The position numbers and the translations under genes were made by a program. The notes below the pieces were generated by a model, which searched no databases, had not been told where the DNA came from, and was given only the letters and a program-made list of their open reading frames with translations. Below are positions 21,194 through 31,301 of a stretch of DNA of 64,000 nucleotides, one piece after another (the first letter of the stretch is position 1; each line of letters starts with the position of its first letter). This DNA is from Haematococcus lacustris (Eukaryota > Chlorophyta > Chlorophyceae > Chlamydomonadales > Haematococcaceae): assembly GCA_030144725.1 (NCBI GenBank), contig JASKMD010000225.1:62001-126000 (forward strand), read 5' to 3'.

Positions 21194-24100
21194 ACATTGG
21201 CGATGGCGCTGCTGCCACTGCAGCCTCAGCCACTGCTGCCACCGCTGCTGTTCACACAGCACCCACAGTAGCCTGCGCCCCTGCTGCTGCTGCTGCTGTT
21301 GATGCTGCTCATGCTGATGCTGCTCCCGCTGCTGATGATGATGATGATGATGATGCTGATGCTGCTGCTCCTGCTGCTGATGCTGATGATGATGATGATG
21401 ATGCTGATGCTGCTGCTCCTGCTGCTCCTGCTGCTCCTGCTAGTAGCTGTGTTTTGGCTGGTTTCTACTGCCCATGCTGTTGTTGTACCCCTGTAACACT
21501 GTTGTTGTACCCCCTGCTGCTGCTGCTGCCGCTGCTGCCCGACCTGGCTCAGGGTGATGAGGAGGCCAGCCCAGTGCAGCATCCACGCTACACCAACCCA
21601 GGCGCTGCAGCAACCCGCACAGAGAAGCGCAAATGGCTGCAGCAGGTGGGGTGGGGTGGGGTGGGGTGGGGTGGGGTGGGGTGGGGTGGGGTGGGGTGGG
21701 GTGGGGTGGGGTGGGGAGACCTGGTTGTACAGCAATGGTCCACCGTCACTGAATTGAGGGTGGATGTGGTCATGGCGGAGTCTGTAGGCATGCACAGGGG
21801 CCTTGCTGCTCACCACCATCACCCTCCCCACCACCGTCACCTGCCCAGCCTGGTCTGCGACGCAGTGGCTACATTGTGCTCAGATGCCACCACAGACCAC
21901 AGCCTGATCTGCAGGTTGACTATTATGCGAGTTACTTACTTGGTTATTTATCTGATCAGCTAGTCAGCTAGCCAGCTGCCTCTTGTGCAGCTCCTGCTGC
22001 TGCTGCAGCTCTGCAGCCTCTGCAGCTGAAATGCCACAGGAGGGGTGGCCCCCCGCCTCCACCGTACCTTCTGGTTGCACACCAGCCTCACACACACCCT
22101 GGGCAGGGCAGGGCAGAGCAGGGCAGGGCAGGGCAGGGCAGGGCAGGGCAGGGCAGGGCAGGGCAGGGCAGGGCAGGGCAGGGCAGGGCAGGGCAGGGCA
22201 GGGCAGGGCAGGGCAGGGCAGGGCAGGGCACCCCTGCTGGTGCCTCTTCAACTGCTGCTGCAACCCCTTACCCCACCCTTACCCCAGCCTGCCCCCACTA
22301 CCACCACCAGTTGATACCTCCTCCCCCTTCCCTATACCACCCTGCCTCCTCCACACCCCCTGCCTCCTCATAACTGGGGCCACACCCCCTGGCCACCCCC
22401 ACCACCCTCACCCCAGCCCACCCCACTACCACCACCAATCAATGCCCTGGCACCCCCACCCCCACCCCCACCACCCCCACCACCCCCACCACCCCCACCA
22501 CCTGGCCTGTGGCCACTGCTGGCCCGCTCAACGCGCAGGACCCCCTCAACCTGGAGGAAGCAGCACCCGGCATGAGCGGCGCCCTTGACAAGGCCAGCGC
22601 TGCAAAGGCAGGGCAGGTGGGGCACGCCAGGGCTGGTATTGCAGGGCCCGGCTTATGTGGCTCCAGTGCTGGGCTGTGCCCCTGCAGTCAGTCAGCCAGT
22701 TCCTGGGCAGTCAGGGCTGGACAGCAGCCACGGCCTGCGGAATCATTGCCTGCATCCCTGGCAACAAAGCAGGTGTAGAGCTGTGTCACACCCTGTGGCA
22801 GTGTGACCCACCTGTGTGACCCTACCCCTCTTCCCCTTCCGCTCAAACACCCAACCCCCACTCACTTTCAGATTGCCCGGCAGCGGGCACCCACCATGAC
22901 CCTGCTACAGGTCACGGTCATGGTGGGTAATTTTGGTGGGTCCTCCTGCTGGGTCCATCACAGGAGCGAACACTGGGTCACTCACAGGTCTGAGGCCACA
23001 GTCCGCCATAGCTCATTCTTCACACTGACACACCTCCTGCTGCGCATCACAGGAGCGCACCACCTACCGTGGTGTCAGGCCTCGAGCAGTGGGGGGCTTC
23101 CTGGCGGAGATCCGCACGGCTCAGAACGAGCGGAGGTAGGTGCATCCCACCCTCTGCATGCAAGCTTTTGCCTGCAACGGACAGGGGCTGGCAGGCTGTT
23201 GAGACGGAGGAGGCATCGGAACACTAAGCGCGCACGAACCTCTCACAGCTGAGACGAGTGGCGTTAAGACATTGCTAAATTGACGCAAGGAATGTCGCCT
23301 TCCTTTTGCGTTCGAGCAGGCACTTGGGCAACTTCGACACGGCCGAGGAGGCTGCCCGCGCTTATGACGCCGCGGCTCGCCAGTGGCACGGCACAAAGGC
23401 GCGGCTGAATTTCCCGGAGGACAAGGTTCGGCCCGCTGGCGTGAGCGTGCCTCCCGTCCCCGCCCGACCCACGACCCCGGGGTTGACGACGTCCGCCACC
23501 GCCAAGACGCCGCCTGGGGATCGGCAGAGCGCTGCGAACGCGAAACGCGGGGGCAAAACAGCGGCCCAGCCACGAGTGGCGCAAAGCTTGGACGGAACGC
23601 CCAAATACAAGGGCGTGGAGCGGCGCAACAACGGCATGTATCGAGCTGAGATCTCTGTGAAAGGAGTGACAATGTGAGCTACATGCACGAAATGTATTTA
23701 GTAACTAACAGTCGGTTGCCTGTGCCTGCCTGCATGCCTGCATGCCTGCCCGCCCCCCGCCTGCCTGCCTGCCTGCCCCCTGCCTGCCCGCTTACCCGCC
23801 TGCCTGCCTGCATGCCTGCCATCCTGCCTGCGCAGCCGCCTGGGTGTCTACAAGCAGGCTGAGGAGGCCGCTCGCGCCTACGACATTGCTGCTCTGGAGC
23901 GTGACGGCCCCACTGCCCGCCTGAACTTCCCCGCCTCCGACTATGACGACGTCCAGCGCCTCAACGACCCCGGCGGCCCCGCCAGCGCCACCCCTGACAT
24001 GTGGTACCACAACACCTCGGATCAGCAGGACTCCCTGGATCAGCAGGCCGCCGCCAACGACCCAGCCGCCGCCGCCGCAGCAGCAGCTGCCTCAGACCCA

Positions 24101-27100
24101 GAAGGAGCAGCAGGGGGGGCAGGCAGCCACCATGCACCCAACGACCCAGGCAGCATGGCTGAAGATGGACCTGACCCCGACACCCTACCCAGCGCTGAGC
24201 AAGACCCTGCTGGGGATGACCCCTTGGGCTTGCAGCAGCAGGCCGGGGGGGAGGGGCTGGCGGCAGGGGGGGAGGGAGGGGGGAGCCCTCTACCCCCCAG
24301 GCGCCCCCGCCGCCCCCAGCCCTGGCAGGGGGGTGATGAAGACTGGCATCCCAGCAGCGACCCGGGCGAAGAAGATGCAGAGGGAGGGGCAGGGGGGCAG
24401 GGGGGGGCAGGCGGCAGAGGGGGAGGGGGAGGGGGAGGGATGCGGCGGCCGGCGTCCAAGGAGAGGGTGGCGGTGCGCAGCAGCACAGGCACCCCGGCTG
24501 GCAATGTAGCCGGGGGCAGCGTGTACATCGGGGTTAGGCGGCGCACGTCGGGGAAGTGGGGAGCGGAGATCAGGGCGGCGGGGGGGGTACACAGGTGAGC
24601 GTGACAGGGGGGCCCGGGGGGTGAGTGTGAGAGGGGGGTGAGTGTGAAAGGGGGGGGGGGGGGTGCAGGCTGGGAGTGTGTGGGTTGTTGGTGGGGGGGG
24701 GCACAGGCAAAGTGTGTGAGGTGAGGTTGGGGGGAGAATGGGGAGGGAGCTGCAACAGGGAGCTGGTGGATTGCAGGCCTCCCCCCACCCCTACCACCCC
24801 TCCCTGCCTCCCCCCACCCCTACCCCCCCTCCCTGCCTCCCCCCCCCCCCCTTACCCCCCCTCCCCGCCCCCCCCACCCTCAGGTGGATTGGGACCTTTG
24901 ACACGGCAGAGGAGGCGGCCCTAGCTTACGACCAGGCAGCCCGCCAGGTCCGCGGCCCCCATGCCCGCTGCAACTTCGAGCTGCCACCTTCTGGACAAGG
25001 CCCCCCCTCCAGCCCCAGCCCCAGCTCTGCCCCTGCCCTGCCTCCCCCCCTCCCCCCCCCACCTCGTTTGGAGTCAGCTGCCAGCGGGGAGGGGGGGTGC
25101 GGGGCTGCTGCTGCTGCTGCTGCTGTGGTGGGGGAGGGGCCTGGTGGGCCTGGGAGGGAGGGAGACCAAAGCCCAGGGGCAGCCCTGCTCCCACCCCTGC
25201 CCCCAGCAGCAGCGGCAGTGGCAGCAGGTTGGGGTGGGGGGAGGCAGGGGGGGGTGGCGGCTGGTGGCTCTGTGTCCCATGAGTGGGTGCCTCTGGCTAA
25301 GGTGGTTGGCCCCCCAAGCCTGGATGAAGGCAGCAGGGCACGCATTAGGGAGGCCCGGGCAGCATGGGGTGAGGGTGAGCATGGAGGGAGTGATGCAAGT
25401 GTGAGAGGGGGGGGCCCAGGGGATGACCCCCCAGACCCCCCAGACGGCCCCCTGCCCCCAGACTGCGCCCCCCCATCCCCGTCATCCCCTCCCCCTTCCC
25501 CCCCCTGCTCAGACCCAGCCCCCCCCCTCCCAGGGGCGATAATCAAGGTTGAAACCGACCCATGCAGCGCGGACCCCCATGCAGCCCCATGCAGCGTGGA
25601 ACCCCCCCTGGCCCCCAGCAGCAGCAGCTCAGTGCAGACGGCACCCAGCACAGTGCCAGACCTGACAGCAGGCAATGCGGGAATGGGGTTAGGGGAGGCA
25701 GGGAGGGGGGCAGTCGGCGAGGAGGGCGGGCAGGGGGGGGCTAGTCAGCCTGGGGCCAAGGCGTGCAGCGCTGGCCTGCCCCTCACCGCATCCCTGTTTG
25801 CCCTACTTAAATCTCCAGACATGGACACCTCACTCCCCACCTCACTCCCCACCTCACTCCCCACCTCACTCCCAGCCCCACTCACCCCAGGACCTTCAGC
25901 CCTGGCCTTGAGCCATTTAGGCAACATGGTGGGTGACAGCAGCAGCAGCAGCCGCCTGGGGGGGGCCAGGGGGGGGCCAGCAGCAGCAGCAGGTCGGCAG
26001 CAGGAGCACCCTGCCCCTGCCCTTACACCCGTTTCGTCTGCCTCAGCCAATGCCCTGGCTGCTGTGGCCGCTCTCCAGTTGGTGGGTCACCCTGACACCG
26101 CGCCGCATGGTGCAGCAACCGCTACAACCACCACAACCGCCACAACCGCTACAACTGAAATGGCGGCAGCTCCCCCAGGGCTAGGGATGGGGTTGGGGGT
26201 GGCTTCTGCGGGGCCAGGCGGCATCACCCCCCCGGCCAGCTTGGCTGACATGCTGTCCCACCACATCAAGAGCAGCACTGCAGCTGGTGATGCCGCCACT
26301 GACCCGGGCATGAGCAGCATGCTGATGAGCCTGTTTAGGCAGGTGGCGGACCTGACAAAGCAGCAGGCGGCAGCAGGGGGGGAGGCAGGGTCCAGCCACA
26401 GCAGTGCCTCCCCTGCCCCTGACCTCAGCGCCCTGGTCGCAGCCCTTGGGCCCCCCCCCCTTGCCCCTGCCCCTGCCCCTGCCCCTGCCCCTGCCCCTGC
26501 CTTCTCCTCACCCTTCCCCCACACCCTCACGGCTTCCAACCAGCAACCTACCCCCCAGCTTCCACCCACCTTCCTCCCAGCTTCCGGCCAGGCGGAGGGG
26601 GCATTGGGGAGCCAGGGTAGGACCGTGTCCTCGGGGATGGGCACCGGGCCTGGGGTGGGAGTGGGGGCCAGCAGCAGCAGCAGCGGCCCCCCCCCGATGT
26701 CCTCCACCCAGCAAGGCCTGGGGGGGCTGCCAGGCCTCACCCACACCACCCTCTCCAACTTCACCCCCCCGCCTGGGTTAGGGGGCATGGTGCCCACCCC
26801 CCACCCCCTCACCGCGTCCAGCCTCAGCGCTGGCCTGGCCCCCCCTAGCCTGCTGAACATGCACCTAGGCATGGGGCCCAGCAGCAGCATGGGCAGCAGC
26901 ATGGGGCTCCACAGCGCAGGGCTGGGGCTGGTGCCCATGGCGGGGCTTGGGGGGCTGCTGCCTATGGGCCTGGGGGGGGTGTTTGACCCCTGCCTGCCTC
27001 CCGCCACGGCCCTGCAACTGTGGGGGGGGGCCAGTGGGGGGGGGCAGGAGCTGGGAGGGCAGCAGCCCAGCGCTCCCCCCGCCAAGCGCAAGCGGGGGGG

Positions 27101-30100
27101 AGGCCAGCAGCAGCAGCAGCAGCAGCCTGACAGTATTCAGTTCCAGGATGTTTGTGGGGCAGGGCAGAGAGGGGGGGTGCTGCAGGGGGGGGACGAGGGA
27201 GGGGGGTCAGGAGGTAAGGGCAAGAAGCAGCAGAACACGCACCGCTACAAAGGGGTCCACCCCAACACCAGTGGCAGGTGGAGGGCTCAGTTCTCACATG
27301 GCGGCCTGGTGAGGCAGGGATGGCTGGGGCAGGGGCAGGGGCTGGGCTGGGCTGACTGCTCCTGCTCCTGCTGCTGCGACACCCCTCCTTGCTGCTCCTG
27401 CCCCTGCTCCTGTTTCTGCTCCTTCTGCTGCTAATAGCTGTGTTCCGGCTGCTGTGGCTGTTCATGTGATTGCTCATGCCCACTGCCGTTGCTGCTACTG
27501 CTGCTGCTGCTGCTGCTGCTCATCATGCTCATGCTCATGCTTTTGCCTGACCATGCTCGCGAGTAGGGAGGGTGGGGTTGAGCAAACTACCTCCTTTCTG
27601 GGGCCGAACCCCCACTGCTGCTGCATCCCTCCTTTCCAGTCAGCCTGTCTGCCCTGGCGCTGTGGCCGGCACCTGCTGCCCTCCACAGCGGTCAGCACGG
27701 GCCTGCTGCCCTCCAGGCCCCCCTCACTGGCCTGCACCAGCCACTGAGCGCCCCCTGCCCCCCTCACTGGCCTTTCTTGGGTCGACCCCCACCCAACCTG
27801 GCCTGGCGACCTGGCCTGGCCCGACCCTGCCCACCTCAGGTGCACCAGCTGGGCATGTACAACACAGTGGAGCAGGCAGCTCAGGCCTGGGACCGCGTGT
27901 CCTGGGTGTACAGGCGCCAGGTGGCCCACCTCAACTTCCCTAACCTGGTGGCTGAGTACGACTCTGAGGTGGGCCTTGGCAGGCCCCCTCCCCACTTCCT
28001 CTCACCCCTCCCCCTCCCCACTTCCTCTCACCCCTCCCCCTCCCCCTCCCCATCCCCCTCCCCCTCCCCCTCCCCCTCCCCCTCCCCCTCCCCCTCCCCC
28101 TCCCCCTCCCCCTCCCCCTCCCCCTCCCCCTCCCCCTCCCCCTCCCCCTCCCCCTCCCCCTCCCCCTCCCCCTCCCCCTCCCCCTCCCCCTCCCCCTCCC
28201 CCTCCCCCTCCCCCTCCCCCTCCCCCTCCCCCTCCCCCTCCCCCTCCCCCTCCCCCTCCCCCTCCCCCTCCCCCTCCCCCTCCCCCTCCCCCCTCCCCCT
28301 CCCCCTCCCCCTCCCCCTCCCCCTCCCCCTCCCCCTCCCCCTCCCCCTCCCCCTCCCCCTCCCCCTCCCCCTCCCCTCCCCCTCCCCCTCCCCCTCCCCC
28401 CTCCCCCTCCCCCTCCCCCTCCCCCTCTCAGCTGGAATCCCTCAATCCTGGGCACCTCGGTGTGTCCACTGCAAAGTATTGTGCACGAGCTGCCCTGCCC
28501 TGCCCCCCTCCCCCTCCCCCTGCCCTGGCTGCCTGCCTGGCCCCAGGTGTCGCAGAGCACGGTGCAGCGGCTCATGGGGGCCCGCATGGCCCTGTACAAG
28601 CCCCGGGGCAAGGCTGCAGAAGCTGCCAAGCAGGCGGTGGATGCCAGCAACGCCGCTGCGTCCAGTCTAGCCAACTCCCAGCTGCTGGCAGGTGAGCAGC
28701 AATCCTAGTGCTATGGCGGTGTACAGCAGGGTGGGGGGGAGGCTGGGGAGGGGGCTGGCGAGGGGGGAGGGTGAGGGGGCTGGGGAGGGGCTGGGGAGGG
28801 GGCTGGGGAGGGGCTGGGGAGGGGGCTGGGGGGGAGGCTGGGGAGGACATTGCAGTTCCGGCGGGTGGCTGCACTGGGTGGCTGGGTCCTGTTCCTTCCC
28901 CCACCTCCTGCCCATGCCCATGCCCATGCTGCCAGGCCTGGCCACCGGCCCAGACGGCCAGCCCCTGCCCGGCCAAGGCGTCCCCAGCCAGCTGCCCCTG
29001 GGCCTGGGCAGCAAGCGCGCTACTGGCAGGGCAGGGGTGGCGCGCAAAGTGCCGCATGTCTACATCCCCCCCGTGCGCGATGACAACCTGAACGGCCTCA
29101 GCGGCATGGGCATGGGCGGCCTGGTGGGCAATGGGGCGCCTGGCCTGCCGCTGGGCCTTGGGGGCTTGGGGCCCATCCTCCCTGCTGCTCCCCCCCTGCT
29201 GCCCCGGTTGCCGGGTGGGAACGGGATGGGGGGGGGGAAGGGAGGGGGGGAGGAGCCGGGGGGGGAGGAGGGGGAAACGACACAGTCACAGGAGGAGGAG
29301 ATGGAGGGGGAGGGGCAGGAGGCGGAGGGAGGGGTCCACAGGGAGTGGTTGCAGCAAGGGCAGCAGCAGCAAGGGAGGGGGGAGGCGGGGGCACCCCACG
29401 CAGCGACAGGTCATGGTGGCAAGGCACGCAAGCAGCCCCCAAAGCGGCAGCGTCAGCAGCACCTTGCCCCCAGCTCCTTGGATCTGCATGCAGGGGCCTC
29501 TCCTGACCAGGGCCTGACCTCCCCCTACTCCTTGATGGCAGCAGCAGCGGCGGCGGCAGCAGCAGCAGCGGCACCAGGGGTGGGGGGGTGTGGGGGGGGG
29601 GCTGGGCAGGCTTCTGTAGGAAACGAGGGGATGGCGGTACCTGATGTGCTCGGGGGGCCTGCGGGGGGGTGTCTGATCCAACAGCTGCAGAATAGAACAA
29701 CCCAGGGGCAGGCCCAGTACCTGCATCAGCCCCCCCCCCAGCAGCAGCAGCAGCAGCAGGAGGGGGAAGGGGCCGGGGGGGGCCTGGCTGCGAGAGCCGG
29801 GAGCAGCAGCAGCAGCATGCTGTTCCCTTCAGCTGTCGGCTGCTCTGACCAGCTGAACGGCAAGGCCGTCACAGCTGCTGCAGGCAGGACCTCACCAGGA
29901 TTTTGCACCCAGCATCAGCAAACCATCCAGCCCCAGCCCCAGCCCCTGCCCCTGCCCCTGCCCCTGCCCCGTGCTCCTTCCCCAGCCTTGTCGGCGCCCG
30001 AGCCGTCCGCACCAGCCTGGCAGCACCCAAACGCGACTGCAGCTTCCACCGCCGCAGCGCAGTGGCAGCAGATGCTGCGTGGTTGCGACGGTTTCGAAGT

Positions 30101-30608
30101 GGCGGTCGCGGTCGCTCTTCAAGCAGCCAAGCAGGACCTCGCAGAACACGCACCAAGTGTGATGCCACACCTCACATTTCCCAACCCGCCGCCCCTGCCC
30201 AAATCAGCGGCGTGCTTGACACTGGCCGGCGCTCTGGACGCGTTTTTCAACAGCCTGATGACCCACCACATGCCAGGCTCTCCCACTGCCGTGCAGTTGC
30301 AGCATATGCGCGAGATGACGGGGCAGGCTGCGTTGAGACAAGCTGCCGGTAGCAGCGCCGGAGACTTCAGCGCAGTCCCGTTGTCCGTGGACGCCTCAAA
30401 CCTAATCGGCGCAATTTCGTTTCACAACCAAAGCGTGCATTCAGCGCATGCCGCTCAGCAGGCGACGCTGCAGCAGGCGCGCGGAGCTGAGGCGACAGCA
30501 AGTGCACAGACGCATGCAGCAGCGGCAGCGAACGCGGCGAACTCGGCTCGCGAGATGTGGCTGCGGGTGGTGGCCGGCCTCATGAGTCAAGCGGGGGATT
30601 CGGCATAG
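21194..30608 (+). CDS. Large AP2-domain transcription factor with four AP2 domains
   Basis: DNA-binding regulator, expected in the nucleus. Exons: about 21194-21645, 22539-22616, 22872-22910, 23053-23135, 23320-23673, 23836-24594, 24884-27308, 27840-27968, 28547-28691, 28936-30608. All junctions from 21645 on keep frame, giving about 2,000 residues. AP2-1 has TTYRGVRPR and [18 protein letters not shown]2-2 KYKGVERR and [18 protein letters not shown]2-3 [18 protein letters not shown] and [18 protein letters not shown]2-4 [17 protein letters not shown] and [16 protein letters not shown]. Each is split by an intron just before the LG strand (phase 2 in three, phase 0 in the fourth). The 808-residue exon between AP2-3 and AP2-4 is Pro/Ser/Gly-rich with polyQ. 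The C-terminal exon is Gln/Ala-rich, then more ordered ([18 protein letters not shown]). The first exon is an Ala/Asp-rich acidic run ending [10 protein letters not shown]. Four AP2 repeats are unusual. AP2-4 is the most diverged (AWD for AYD), so its DNA binding is doubtful. Confidence 0.88.
21646..21716. repeat. (GGGGT)n array in AP2-gene intron
   Basis: Fourteen GGGGT units beginning exactly at a GTGGGG donor after exon end 21645, so the array forms the 5' end of the intron. The frame stays open through it, which is a repeat artefact. Confidence 0.9.
22101..22230. repeat. (GGGCA)n array in AP2-gene intron
   Basis: About 26 GGGCA units with one GAGCA variant near the start. It lies between the acidic exon and the exon at 22539. 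Confidence 0.9.
28031..28431. repeat. (CCCCCT)n array, about 400 bp, in AP2-gene intron
   Basis: Nearly pure polypyrimidine hexamer array in the intron between 27968 and 28547. A few 5- and 7-base units break the phase. A mirror-symmetric polypyrimidine tract of this length could form triplex DNA. The long open frames across it on both strands are artefacts. Confidence 0.95.
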
Positions 30609-31301
30609 GTTACCAGCGGGTGGTCACCTGAGGTTCGAGAGCACACGGGCAAGGACATAACAAGGGTCAGGGCAGGTGCCGGGGCAGTTCCCTTGAGTGG
30701 AGGCCTCGCTGAACACTCCTTCGGCATTTCACCAAGCTGCCAAGGCTGGTGATTAGTGGGTACATTTGATGGGAAGAATGCTTGGTAGCGAGTAAAACTG
30801 GTGCTGATGGGCGGGTCCTGCAAGTATGTGTGTTACTTTGCAGCCACCTGCATCGCGCTGCAAAGCCATCATGCTACTGATCCGAGCGATTGTTGGATAC
30901 CTCCCTGGTGGTGTAACTATGATTTGGTGGTTGTCGGCAATGTCGCAGTGCAGGATGAGGTTGACACCTCACCAAGAAATGCTAACCAGTGGCCCACGCA
31001 TCTAATACCTAATACCGGCCGGGACTAATATAATATAATATAATACCTAATATTAGGTGGGGGGAGCCGCGCCCTACCAGTGGGGCTCTCAAGATGTTGT
31101 GCAACATGTTGCAATGTACAATATAAACAGCTGCCAGTTAGCTGCTACCCGCCAGGCACCTACTGTCGGGCGGCAGGTCAGCAAATCCTTGCACTTGCAG
31201 AAGACGTTTGCCATAAGATAAAGTAGTCACTCCATGGCATAAAACGTGCCCGTCCTTCCTTCGACTGGCTAGCTCTTGCGCAACGCGCACAGCTGGTACA
31301 G
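30609..31301. other. Intergenic: AP2 3' side and C2-gene upstream region
   Basis: No supported gene. Contains TAATA-rich sequence near 31020-31055 with a short CCTAATATTAGG palindrome. A similar AT-rich ACCTAATA cluster occurs at 16460-16490. The part next to 31302 should hold the C2 gene's promoter. Confidence 0.4.
30912..30916 (+). terminator. Possible TGTAA polyadenylation signal for the AP2 gene
   Basis: TGTAA is the common polyadenylation signal in volvocine algae. This one lies 304 bases past the AP2 stop codon. Position only; use is unproven. Confidence 0.35.

Noticed and set aside
28031..28431. Long Pro/Ser or Gly/Arg open frames on both strands
   Set aside because: They come from an intronic hexamer repeat whose unit is a multiple of three. 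The exon borders on either side show that the array is spliced out.
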